Positions 7,189-14,754 of a stretch of 64,000 bases of DNA are shown piece after piece (the first letter of the stretch is position 1; every line of letters starts with the position of its first letter). The notes under the pieces are model-generated. The model was not told the origin of the DNA. It made no database searches and saw only the letters and a program-made list of their open reading frames with translations. The position numbers and the translations under genes were made by a program. The stretch comes from Winogradskyella ludwigii (lineage in GTDB: Bacteria > Bacteroidota > Bacteroidia > Flavobacteriales > Flavobacteriaceae), in assembly GCF_013403985.1 (NCBI RefSeq), contig NZ_JABFDF010000001.1, positions 310,001-374,000 of the forward strand, in the 5' to 3' direction.

Positions 7189-7392
7189 ATGAAAAAAAAC
7201 ATGGGCACTTTAGATAAAGGTATTAGAATTGCTGCTGCAGTTATTATAGCCTTACTCTATTATTTTAATGTTATTGAAGGAACGTTAGCTTACGTCCTGA
7301 TGGCATTTTCAATTATATTCTTATTAACAAGCTTTATCAGCTTTTGTCCTTTATACACCTTATTTGGTTGGAACTCTTGTAAACTTAAATAA
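7189..7392 (+). CDS. DUF2892 (YgaP-like) small inner membrane protein
   Basis: 67 residues with two transmembrane segments (about 11-28 and 33-52) and the family-typical start MGTLDKGIRI and end FCPLYTLFGWNSCK. Proteins of this family occur alone or fused to rhodanese domains (E. coli YgaP) and are common beside sulfur-transfer genes. The two cysteines (in FCPLY and NSCK) are conserved features of the family. It lies 12 bases after the CstB-like gene and 8 before the HMA gene, so all three are almost certainly cotranscribed. Confidence 0.85.
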   Translation: MKKNMGTLDKGIRIAAAVIIALLYYFNVIEGTLAYVLMAFSIIFLLTSFISFCPLYTLFGWNSCKLK

Positions 7393-7400
7393 AAACAAAC

Positions 7401-7670
7401 ATGGAAAGCACTCTTAATATTCAAAACTTAAAATGTGGTGGCTGTGCAAATACTATTGTAACACAGTTATCTAAATTAGAAGGTATTTCTGAGGTTATTG
7501 TGAATAACGATACTGATGAAGTAAGTTTCACTTCCGTTTCTGAAAACGACATTACTATTGCAAAAGAAAAATTATCAGATTTAGGTTATCCTATTGTTGG
7601 TGATGCTAACTCGTTACCAAAGAAAGCAAAATCTTTTGTGAGTTGTGCTGTAGGTAGAATGACGAAATAA
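7401..7670 (+). CDS. HMA (heavy-metal-associated) domain protein
   Basis: 89 residues, cytosolic, with one ferredoxin-like HMA fold. The metal-binding loop is CGGC (C12 and C15) in NLKCGGCANT; the usual methionine two residues before the first cysteine is replaced by leucine. A third cysteine lies near the C-terminus (SFVSCAVGR). As the last gene of the operon it may handle copper or another thiophilic metal whose availability is changed by sulfide, or act in sulfur transfer (both inference). A terminator follows. Confidence 0.85.
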   Translation: MESTLNIQNLKCGGCANTIVTQLSKLEGISEVIVNNDTDEVSFTSVSENDITIAKEKLSDLGYPIVGDANSLPKKAKSFVSCAVGRMTK

Positions 7671-7696
7671 ATTTGATATTCATTTCATTTTATAAC

Positions 7697-7727
7697 ATAA
7701 AAAATCCCACTATTAGTGGGATTTTTT
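7697..7727. terminator. Bidirectional terminator between the sulfur operon and clpS
   Basis: The stem AATCCCAC/GTGGGATT with a 5-base loop is flanked by A6 and T6 runs, so it works for the HMA gene (plus) and for clpS (minus, stop at 7730). Confidence 0.85.
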
Positions 7728-7729
7728 AT

Positions 7730-8002
7730 TTAAACTATTTCTGCACTTAGTCCTGCTTGTAGAAGCTTAGAACATCGTGGTTCTAAATCCTCGTAAGAGC
7801 CAGTCTTAACAGTACACTTACCTTTGTAATGCACTAACAAAGCACATTGTTCCGCTTGTTCTGGCATGTGATCGCAGGCATAAATGAGCGTATCAATTAC
7901 ATGATCGAAGGTGTTGACCTCGTCATTAAATAATACAATTTCATTCTGTCTAATTTCTTCTTCTTGTAGAAGTAATTCTTCTGAATATTTTTCTTTTGTC
8001 AT
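7730..8002 (-). CDS. clpS: ATP-dependent Clp protease adaptor ClpS
   Basis: 90 residues. The core VLFNDEVNTFDHVIDTLIYAC carries the N-degron-binding motif with the D-N-D/E loop, and the C-terminal half has the alpha/beta ClpS fold ending AGLSAEIV. ClpS delivers N-end-rule substrates to ClpA or ClpC and ClpP. It is downstream of prmA on the same strand (58-base gap), a neighbourhood I recall as common in Flavobacteria. Confidence 0.92.
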   Translation of the reverse strand: MTKEKYSEELLLQEEEIRQNEIVLFNDEVNTFDHVIDTLIYACDHMPEQAEQCALLVHYKGKCTVKTGSYEDLEPRCSKLLQAGLSAEIV

Positions 8003-8060
8003 CCCTTTTGTCCTTTATAATTTTCGTTAAATAAAAATTATAGTTCAACTTAAGTTTATA

Positions 8061-8897
8061 CTAATTTATAAATTTTAACGAAACCCACTGACCTTTTTGT
8101 AGAGTTTCGCTCAATTTTAACATCTGTTTATTACATTCTGCCTCAATAATTGGGATATCTTCCTGGTAAAAACCACTTAAAAAAAGTGTCCCATTTTCAT
8201 TTAAACATTTGGCATAACTCTCAATATCTGCCAATAAAATATTTCTATTGATGTTAGCTATAATACTGTCGTATGTTTTGCCGTCTAACAACGTTGCATC
8301 TCCTTCGTAAACCGAAATATTATTACAATCGTTACGCTCTACGTTTTCTACACTGTTTAGGTAACACCAATTATCTATATCAATGGCATCGAGTTTTGTT
8401 GCTCCTACTTTTTCTGCTAAAATGGCTAAAACTCCAGTACCACAACCCATATCTAAAACCGACTTACCCTTAAAATCATTTTTTAGAATATGTTGAATCA
8501 TCATATGAGTGGTTTCATGATGTCCTGTTCCGAAACTCATTTTAGGCTCTATGATTAAATCGTATTTAGTATCTGGTTTCTCGTGAAATGGTGCACGTAC
8601 TGAAACCTCGTTATCTACAATTATAGGATTGAAGTTTTTCTCCCATTCTTCATTCCAGTTAGTTTGTTCTATTTCGTTAAAGTCGAATGTAATCTCAAAT
8701 TCATCTGACGTTAGAATATGAATGTCATCTAGGATATTGGCATTCCATTCTTCTTTTTGAATATAAGCTGTTACACCTTCTTCTGTTTCTACAAAACTTT
8801 CGAAACCTGCGTAACCGAGTTCTGCGATTATAATTTCGGTTGCTGGTTGTAACGGTTTTACTTTAAAATTGTAGCCTATGTATATTATGTTGGACAT
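8061..8897 (-). CDS. prmA: Ribosomal protein L11 methyltransferase PrmA
   Basis: 278 residues. An N-terminal substrate-recognition domain (about 1-110) precedes a class I SAM methyltransferase domain with motif I VLDMGCGTGVLAILAEKVGA and the DxxxANI-type stretch DSIIANINRNILL. It trimethylates L11 at the ribosomal stalk base. It starts at ATG 8895-8897 and is probably cotranscribed with clpS. Confidence 0.93.
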   Translation of the reverse strand: MSNIIYIGYNFKVKPLQPATEIIIAELGYAGFESFVETEEGVTAYIQKEEWNANILDDIHILTSDEFEITFDFNEIEQTNWNEEWEKNFNPIIVDNEVSVRAPFHEKPDTKYDLIIEPKMSFGTGHHETTHMMIQHILKNDFKGKSVLDMGCGTGVLAILAEKVGATKLDAIDIDNWCYLNSVENVERNDCNNISVYEGDATLLDGKTYDSIIANINRNILLADIESYAKCLNENGTLFLSGFYQEDIPIIEAECNKQMLKLSETLQKGQWVSLKFIN

Positions 8898-8975
8898 ATT
8901 TTGTTTTGAAATACGGTTTTTTATTTACGATTGGTGCTTAACATGTTTTACTCTATACAACTGTCTTTGGTTTGC

Positions 8976-9058
8976 ATGCGTTAGCGGTAGAAACGGCATC
9001 CTTTTTATTTGGTGGCTGAACGAAGTAGAAGCCAACGCATAAAAAGATATAGTGGATG
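8976..9058. repeat. Structured intergenic element, flavobacterial interspersed type
   Basis: The element begins ATGCGTTAGCGG (8976) and has two competing stem sets. ATGCGTT (8976-8982) pairs with AACGCAT (9034-9040). CATCC plus CTTTTTAT (8997-9008) pairs with ATAAAAAG (9039-9046) and, after a 7-base bulge, GGATG (9054-9058). I remember very similar GCGTTAG...CATCCTTTTT...AAAAAGATATAG elements between genes in many Flavobacteria (memory, not a search). It lies between prmA (diverging left) and tpiA (ending right), so it is downstream of tpiA. Function unknown; it could be a mobile or structural repeat, or a processed RNA. Confidence 0.55.
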
Positions 9059-9063
9059 ACGCG

Positions 9064-9134
9064 ACTTTTTACAACCCTGTTAGGCTTGTACCAAACTTGT
9101 TTTGGTATCTAAAACTAATAGGGTTGTAAAAAGT
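9064..9134. repeat. Long inverted repeat adjoining the structured element
   Basis: ACTTTTTACAACCCT (9064-9078) is exactly inverted at 9120-9134. Inside, TTAG/CTAA continues the pairing, and an apical hairpin TACCAAA/TTTGGTA closes it. The whole forms a long cruciform-like stem. A further hairpin CGCCCAACT/AGTTGGACG (9137-9166, one mismatch) follows, nearest the end of tpiA. Confidence 0.7.
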
Positions 9135-9186
9135 AACGCCCAACTTCACTAAAAATGAGTTGGACGCACTTTAATAATTTATTTTT

Positions 9187-9936
9187 TTAAAACGCATTAA
9201 CGATAGCGTAAAAATCTTCTGCTTTTAGAGCTGCTCCTCCAATTAAACCACCATCTACATCTGGCTTACCAAAAATTTCTTTAGCGTTTGCTGGTTTTAC
9301 ACTACCTCCGTAAAGGATAGACATATTATCTGCCACCTCGTTTCCGTATGTGTCTGCCAACGTTTTTCTAATAAACGCGTGCATATCTTGTGCTTGCTCA
9401 GGACTTGCTGTTTCTCCTGTTCCTATAGCCCAAACTGGCTCATATGCTAAAACGATATTTTTAAAAGCCTCTGCTCCTAAATGAAATAATGCATTTTTTA
9501 TTTGGCTCTCTACAACCGCTTCTTCGTTACCTGCTTTACGATCTGCTAATTCTTCTCCAAAACAGAAAATAATTCTAATATCGTTGGTTAAAGCGGCATC
9601 TACTTTTTTTGCTAATGACGCATCTGTTTCATTAAAATAAGCACGACGTTCGCTATGTCCAAGAATAACGGTTTGAATCCCGATGCTTTTTAACATACTT
9701 GCACTCACCTCTCCTGTATAAGCTCCGTTTTCTGCGAAGTGCATGTTCTGAGCCACAACTTCGATATCGTCTTGTCTTAACGACTGAAATGCGTGCCATA
9801 GGTTTGTAAATGATGGCGCGATCATTACCTCTGCATTAGACGTTTTAGTTTGACCTTTTAATTGTGTAATTAGCGTTTCTGTTTGCGCTAGATCATTATT
9901 CATTTTCCAGTTTCCGGCTACGATATTTTTTCTCAT
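9187..9936 (-). CDS. tpiA: Triose-phosphate isomerase
   Basis: 249 residues from the ATG at 9934-9936 (MRKNIVAGNWKMN). A longer open frame begins at 10053, but its extra 39 residues are not TIM-like and the promoter lies inside them. Diagnostic residues are the lysine in GNWKMN, the catalytic histidine in ILGHSERR, the catalytic glutamate in AYEPVWAIGTG and the phosphate-binding YGGSVKP. It interconverts dihydroxyacetone phosphate and glyceraldehyde 3-phosphate as a cytosolic dimer. Single-gene unit. Confidence 0.96.
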   Translation of the reverse strand: MRKNIVAGNWKMNNDLAQTETLITQLKGQTKTSNAEVMIAPSFTNLWHAFQSLRQDDIEVVAQNMHFAENGAYTGEVSASMLKSIGIQTVILGHSERRAYFNETDASLAKKVDAALTNDIRIIFCFGEELADRKAGNEEAVVESQIKNALFHLGAEAFKNIVLAYEPVWAIGTGETASPEQAQDMHAFIRKTLADTYGNEVADNMSILYGGSVKPANAKEIFGKPDVDGGLIGGAALKAEDFYAIVNAF

Positions 9937-9995
9937 AATGTTATGTATTAGCTTCTTAGAAAAGAAGTGTTTATTGACTTGTACTTTTATAATAC

Positions 9996-10003
9996 AAAAA
10001 TAA
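9996..10003 (-). promoter_or_regulatory. -7 box of tpiA
   Basis: Read on the minus strand this is TATTTTTG, a perfect TAnnTTTG box, 59 bases upstream of the tpiA ATG. This position argues for the short form of the protein. Confidence 0.5.
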
Positions 10004-10125
10004 GGTAAAAAGACCACACAAATCTTTTCTGAAAGCAGGAATAATGAGCGCAAACGTTATAGAAATGATGATTATGGTTTATTCGAAGTAATAATCTCGA
10101 AATTGAGATTATTTAAGAGCTTAAA

Positions 10126-11202
10126 TTAAGATAATTTTACTCTAGGATCGAGCCAAGCATATATAATATCTACAAAAATATTGATGGTAATAAAGATAAT
10201 GGCAATCACTAAAACGGCTCCCATTATTACTGGTAAGTCTAATGTATTTAGTGCGTTTACAATTTCCTTGCCTAAGCCATTCCACCCAAAAATATACTCG
10301 ACAAAAACGGCTCCTGCTAGCATAGATGCAAACCAACCTGAAATTGCTGTAACCACAGGATTCAACGCATTTTTTACAGCGTGATTTTTTATCACTTGAA
10401 ATTCGCTTAATCCTTTTGCTCTAGCTGTTCGTATATAATCTTGATTGAGGACTTCTAATAATGAATTTCGCATTAATTGAATAACAACAGCCAAAGGTCT
10501 AATGCCTAAAACTATGGCTGGAAGGATTAAATTTTTCCATTTAATGGTCATTTTTTCTCCAAAGTCGTCAAGCTCATACAAACTGCCTGTCATCTCTAAG
10601 TTGGTGTATTTGTGCAATACGAAACCAAATAGCCATGCAAATAAAATGGCACTAAAAAAGGATGGTACACTCATGCCAAATGTGCTTAAAATCTGAATGG
10701 TTTTATCTATCCAAGTATCTTTGTATAAGGCTGAAATGATTCCGAAAATAACACCTAAAATAATGGCTATAACTATTGCAGAAACCGCCAGAACAAACGT
10801 ATTTGGCATTGTTTCTTTAATAACTTGGGTTACTTTTTTGCCTTGCTTGGTAAAGGATTCTCTTAAATATGGTGCTTTAAGTACTGTAGTTGTGTTGCCA
10901 ATTGTAAAAAGTGGTGCTGCTGTATATTTATTAGGACTTAAATGTGTGTAATCCTTTGGTGTGTTTGAGTGAAATGATAGTGGTGATAAATCATTTAAGT
11001 AATACAAAAACTGAGTACCAATAGGTTTATCAAAACCGTATTTCTGTTTTACAGCCTGCACTTGATCTGCTGTTTGGTTTTGACCCAACATCATTTTTGC
11101 AGGATCTCCTGGCAGAATATTAAACAAAAAGAAAATGACTGTTATAACACCTATTAAAGTGATGAAAGCGTATAGTAGTTTATTTAAGAAATATCTTATC
11201 AA
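10126..11202 (-). CDS. DppB/OppB-type ABC transporter permease
   Basis: 358 residues. The N-terminal membrane anchor ends with the family signature FNILPGDPAKMMLGQN, followed by a periplasmic stretch (about 45-130) and a binding-protein-dependent permease domain with five further helices. The EAA loop is YIRTARAKGLSEFQVIKNHAVKNALNPV. Dipeptide/oligopeptide and nickel uptake systems need a DppC partner, ATPases and a binding protein, none of which is adjacent. It begins one base after the DoxX/BT_3928 gene ends, so the two are translationally coupled. The partner subunits are presumably encoded elsewhere. Confidence 0.9.
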   Translation of the reverse strand: MIRYFLNKLLYAFITLIGVITVIFFLFNILPGDPAKMMLGQNQTADQVQAVKQKYGFDKPIGTQFLYYLNDLSPLSFHSNTPKDYTHLSPNKYTAAPLFTIGNTTTVLKAPYLRESFTKQGKKVTQVIKETMPNTFVLAVSAIVIAIILGVIFGIISALYKDTWIDKTIQILSTFGMSVPSFFSAILFAWLFGFVLHKYTNLEMTGSLYELDDFGEKMTIKWKNLILPAIVLGIRPLAVVIQLMRNSLLEVLNQDYIRTARAKGLSEFQVIKNHAVKNALNPVVTAISGWFASMLAGAVFVEYIFGWNGLGKEIVNALNTLDLPVIMGAVLVIAIIFITINIFVDIIYAWLDPRVKLS

Positions 11203-11203
11203 A

Positions 11204-12364
11204 TTATAGTTCTATATCTTCAATATCATTCCAATGTGCTTTATTTACCACAGTTCCCTTGTTTAAAATAACAATTCCAGGACTAGCACGCACAATAGTT
11301 TTAATCACTTTTTCGTCACACAGGTAAAAATCGAAATTAAGCTTATAATCTGCTTTTAGATTGGCTTTTAGTTGATTCCCTGAAGATGTTAATCCAATTA
11401 CGGTATAACCCTTTTTAGTGGCTTGGTCTGTAAATGCTTTTAATTTTGCGATACCTTCTGCTTCACCTGTTGCAATATTATACATCGCAATAATTATTAA
11501 TTTTTCTTTCTCTAGGAAGAATTCTGTTAGATCTTCGTCTTCAGATTCTATAGAAAAATCTTGAATTGGTGGTACATAACCTTCATCTATCATTTTAGTT
11601 TCTACACCAACATATTCTCCATCTACTTTTGGGTAGCTTCCGTTAGTTACAAACTCCTCTTCTTCTCCATTGACATTAAATGTCCATGTATATTCTGTAA
11701 CTGCTTTAGCTGCATTTTCTGGTGTTGCCATACCTTCTTGAAAATTAGCTCCAATTTTATAAGCTCTAAAATCTATTGAAGGCAAATGCATTAAAACATG
11801 ATAACCAAACCACAGTGACACTATAAAACTTAATAATGCTATAACTGTTGTTGGTAATTTTGTGAATAACGGTTTAATGTGTTTTTGTCCAATAAATAAA
11901 ATTACTATAAGAACTAAAAGCACCAAATCTTTATTGAAACTTTCAAAAGGGGTTAATTTTAGAGCATCTCCAAAACAACCACAATCTTGAACTTTCATCT
12001 GACTAGAGTTAAATGCTTCCCAAGATGAAAAGTCTAAAAAACTAACTCCTTGCGGTACGTAGCCTGTTAAATATGTGTATCCTGTTAGAAATGTAAAAAA
12101 CACAATCATTAAGAGTAAACTCCAAACCGTAAATTTTGGTTTGTAACCTAATAATAAAAATACACCAATAACCACTTCGAATACCACAACAATTACTGAA
12201 ATACCAAGCGCATAAGGAATTAAAAACTCAAGGTTTAAAACCTCTGCCGCAAAATAATCTTGCAACTTATAAGAAAATCCTAAAGGATCATTAAGCTTAA
12301 TAAATCCTGAGATAATGAAAAGTATTCCTGTAAATATTCGGCTTAATTGTACAATGTATTTCAT
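11204..12364 (-). CDS. BT_3928-like DoxX-domain membrane protein with a thioredoxin-like C-terminal half
   Basis: 386 residues from the ATG at 12362-12364 (MKYIVQLSRIFTG). A TTG start 12 codons upstream is possible but less likely. The N-terminal half is a four-helix DoxX/MauE-like membrane domain containing FIISGFIKLNDPLGFSYKL and a QDCGCFGD loop typical of the family. After about residue 210 comes a soluble, probably periplasmic domain with thioredoxin-like secondary structure (FLEKEKLIIIAMYNI ... ASPGIVILNKGTVVNKAHW) but no CxxC. Function unproven; redox support at the membrane is a guess from the DoxX family. Confidence 0.82.
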   Translation of the reverse strand: MKYIVQLSRIFTGILFIISGFIKLNDPLGFSYKLQDYFAAEVLNLEFLIPYALGISVIVVVFEVVIGVFLLLGYKPKFTVWSLLLMIVFFTFLTGYTYLTGYVPQGVSFLDFSSWEAFNSSQMKVQDCGCFGDALKLTPFESFNKDLVLLVLIVILFIGQKHIKPLFTKLPTTVIALLSFIVSLWFGYHVLMHLPSIDFRAYKIGANFQEGMATPENAAKAVTEYTWTFNVNGEEEEFVTNGSYPKVDGEYVGVETKMIDEGYVPPIQDFSIESEDEDLTEFFLEKEKLIIIAMYNIATGEAEGIAKLKAFTDQATKKGYTVIGLTSSGNQLKANLKADYKLNFDFYLCDEKVIKTIVRASPGIVILNKGTVVNKAHWNDIEDIEL

Positions 12365-12376
12365 TTCCTTATTATC

Positions 12377-12419
12377 ATTCCTGCTTTTGACCTTTCTCAA
12401 TAAAAACTACAGCAGGAAT
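12377..12419. repeat. Palindromic element, ATTCCTGC family
   Basis: ATTCCTGCT (12377-12385) and AGCAGGAAT (12411-12419) form a 9-bp stem with a 25-base loop, immediately upstream of the BT_3928-like gene. The stem sequence is shared with the palindrome at 19814-19833. Confidence 0.5.
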
Positions 12420-12490
12420 CTGTTTTAGTTTGTTTTCTTGATTATTTTAATATGAATCCGATTACGATAAACCACTAACATTTAGCTCCA

Positions 12491-13033
12491 TTAATTAGAT
12501 TCACCTAAGTGAATTAAAGCAAAAATCGCATAGTTAATCATATCCTGATAATTAGCATCGATGCCTTCACTAACAATAGTTTTACCAGCATTGTCTTCTA
12601 TTTGCTTAACGCGTAATAATTTTTGTAAAATTAAATCCGTTAACGAACTTACACGCATATCTCTCCAAGCTTCTCCGTAATCATGGTTTTTATCTAACAT
12701 TAATTGCTTAGTTAGTGCAATTTTTGCATCGTATAATTCGGTAGCGTCTTCTGTGTTTAAATCGGGTTGTTCAACCACACCTTTTTCTAGTTGAATTAGT
12801 GCCATTAAACAATAATTTATAATACCAATAAACTCACTTACTTCTCCTTCATCTACTTTTCTAACTGCATTTTGCTGTAAACCTCTAATGCGTTGCGCTT
12901 TTATAAAAATCTGATCGGTTAATGATGGTAATCTTAAAATTCGCCATGCACTACCATAATCACTCATTTTATTCACAAAAAGTGCTCTACATTTAGCGAT
13001 AACTGCATCGTATTGTTTTGAAGTATCTTGCAT
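12491..13033 (-). CDS. DUF1599 domain protein
   Basis: 180 residues made of two similar halves, each with a (K/N)-x-(D)YG-x-(A)WR motif: SDYGSAWRILRLPSLTDQ near residue 20-45 and HDYGEAWRDMRVSSLTDL near 120-145. The DUF1599 family has been computationally linked to nucleotide modification; its activity is not known. The gene diverges from folP, a pairing I recall as common in Flavobacteria. Confidence 0.85.
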   Translation of the reverse strand: MQDTSKQYDAVIAKCRALFVNKMSDYGSAWRILRLPSLTDQIFIKAQRIRGLQQNAVRKVDEGEVSEFIGIINYCLMALIQLEKGVVEQPDLNTEDATELYDAKIALTKQLMLDKNHDYGEAWRDMRVSSLTDLILQKLLRVKQIEDNAGKTIVSEGIDANYQDMINYAIFALIHLGESN

Positions 13034-13128
13034 TTATTACATTATAATTTCCGTAAATTTCGGACAAATAAATTAAAAGTTCAAGGTTTGAGGTTTAAAG
13101 TTTTCTTAATGCCTTTTTGAGATGAAAT

Positions 13129-13956
13129 ATGAATATAAATTGTAAAGGAAAATTAATAGATTTATCGACTCCAAAAGTGATGGGAATCCTTAACGTGACT
13201 CCAGATTCATTTTTTGATGGTGGAAAATACAAGGATGAAATTGGTATTTTAAATCAGGTGGAAACCATGCTGAATCACCAAGCTACTTTTATAGATATTG
13301 GTGGTTACAGTTCTAGACCAAATGCTGCTGATGTTGGTGAAACGGAAGAGTTAAATCGTGTTATCCCTGTTATAGAATTAATTTTAAAGCATTTTCCGGA
13401 AACCTTAATTTCTATTGATACGTTTAGAAGTAATGTCGCTAAACAAAGTATAGACGCTGGAGCGGCTTTGGTCAATGATATTTCTGCAGGACAATTAGAC
13501 TCTAATATGCTAGCAACCGTTGGAAAATTAAGCGTGCCTTACATTATGATGCATATGAAAGGCAATCCTAAAACAATGCAACAACAAACGCAATATGATG
13601 ATTTAACTAAAGATATTATCGCCTATTTTGCTGAACGTATTGCTGCTGCACACCAAGAAAAAATAAATGATATTATTATAGATCCTGGCTTTGGCTTCTC
13701 AAAAACATTGGATCAAAATTTTCAATTATTAAATCAACTAGAGCTACTTCAACTAATAGACCAACCAATTTTAGCTGGTATTTCTAGAAAATCTATGATT
13801 TATAAAACTTTAAATTCAACATCTAAAGAAGCATTAAACGGAACAACGGCTTTACACATGGTTGCTTTACAAAAAGGAGCTAAACTATTACGTGTTCATG
13901 ATGTAAAAGAAGCCATGGAATGCATTACACTTTTTAACCAACTGAAATCTAATTAA
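13129..13956 (+). CDS. folP: Dihydropteroate synthase
   Basis: 275 residues, TIM-barrel pterin-binding enzyme. Motifs in order: MGILNVTPDSFFDGGKY (pterin/diphosphate binding), FIDIGGYSSRPNA, the SIDTFRS strand, DISAG, MHMKGNPKTMQ, DPGFGFSKT and the closing RVHDVKEA. It condenses 6-hydroxymethyl-dihydropterin diphosphate with p-aminobenzoate in folate synthesis and is the sulfonamide target. Two bases separate it from the next gene. Confidence 0.96.
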   Translation: MNINCKGKLIDLSTPKVMGILNVTPDSFFDGGKYKDEIGILNQVETMLNHQATFIDIGGYSSRPNAADVGETEELNRVIPVIELILKHFPETLISIDTFRSNVAKQSIDAGAALVNDISAGQLDSNMLATVGKLSVPYIMMHMKGNPKTMQQQTQYDDLTKDIIAYFAERIAAAHQEKINDIIIDPGFGFSKTLDQNFQLLNQLELLQLIDQPILAGISRKSMIYKTLNSTSKEALNGTTALHMVALQKGAKLLRVHDVKEAMECITLFNQLKSN

Positions 13957-13958
13957 CT

Positions 13959-14639
13959 ATGCGCTTTATATATTTACTCATCATTATATGCTGTTTTAGC
14001 TGTAATAACGAACGTGTTTTACTACTACCCGAAATTAAAAATGCAGAAATCACAGAAGTCTTAGACGTGTCTCCTGCCTATATTTTTTATGATGAAACAC
14101 AACCCGATTCCACATTGTTAAATCGAAAGAATTTAATTATTACAACAAATTGGCTTATTAATGTAGATAAGCGATTAACATTAGCGCAAGCGATTCCGCA
14201 TATAAAATTTCTACAAGACAAAAAGCGAAATGCCGAAATGCACAAAAATGAAGATGCTAAAAATTATTTTACTTGTAATGATACAAGCATTAAGAACCTA
14301 GGATTTTTGGAGTTTACTGAAATAAACTATGCTAAAAAAGATACGAGTAATTATTGGGTAAGAAAAAACAATATTTATAAAAAAAACCATCTAGAAATAC
14401 ATTTTATAGATGATACAAATGCCTTCATTGAAGGTATCATTAACAATCAAGTTCAACCACAATTGAAATTTACAGATCTATTAAAAACAATTCGTCAAAT
14501 AGTAAAAGAAGATTCAGTAACGTTAGTTTGTAACTTTAATGAAAAATTAAAATTCGAGGATTATATTTCTATAAAATCAAAATTATCAAAAATTGAATCT
14601 AACAAGATCAATATTGATTATAACGAATTCATATACTAA
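13959..14639 (+). CDS. Predicted lipoprotein of unknown function
   Basis: 226 residues. A short hydrophobic signal (RFIYLLIIICCF) ends in CFSC, giving a lipobox-like site with C15 as the lipidated residue. The rest is soluble, lysine-rich and mixed alpha/beta, without a motif I recognise. It follows folP by two bases and precedes the cdaA promoter, so it is probably cotranscribed with folP. Confidence 0.75.
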   Translation: MRFIYLLIIICCFSCNNERVLLLPEIKNAEITEVLDVSPAYIFYDETQPDSTLLNRKNLIITTNWLINVDKRLTLAQAIPHIKFLQDKKRNAEMHKNEDAKNYFTCNDTSIKNLGFLEFTEINYAKKDTSNYWVRKNNIYKKNHLEIHFIDDTNAFIEGIINNQVQPQLKFTDLLKTIRQIVKEDSVTLVCNFNEKLKFEDYISIKSKLSKIESNKINIDYNEFIY

Positions 14640-14704
14640 AAAAGGAGACTTGTCAGTTTTCAAAAACCTTACAGGACACAAAATAAGAATTATTGATAAT
14701 CATT

Positions 14705-14738
14705 TTTTGCATCGCTTTAACATAAATTCTTAAATTAG
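14705..14738 (+). promoter_or_regulatory. Promoter of cdaA
   Basis: TTTTG (14705-14709), then 21 bases, then TAAATTAG (14731-14738), one mismatch from TAnnTTTG. The predicted start is about 10 bases before the TTG start codon of cdaA at 14755. Confidence 0.4.
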
Positions 14739-14754
14739 CAGAAACACCAACCAT

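Noticed and set aside
9937-10053. N-terminal extension of triose-phosphate isomerase by 39 codons
   Set aside because: The extra residues do not resemble the enzyme, and the best -7 box (9996-10003) lies inside them; the ATG at 9936 gives the standard length.
10090-10113. Hairpin AATAATCTC/GAGATTATT after the DppB-type gene as terminator
   Set aside because: The stem is AT-rich and has no T-run on the minus strand; kept only as a weak possibility.
12365-12400. TTG start for the BT_3928-like gene
   Set aside because: The ATG at 12364 matches the family N-terminus; the upstream residues are charged and precede the membrane helix without homology.
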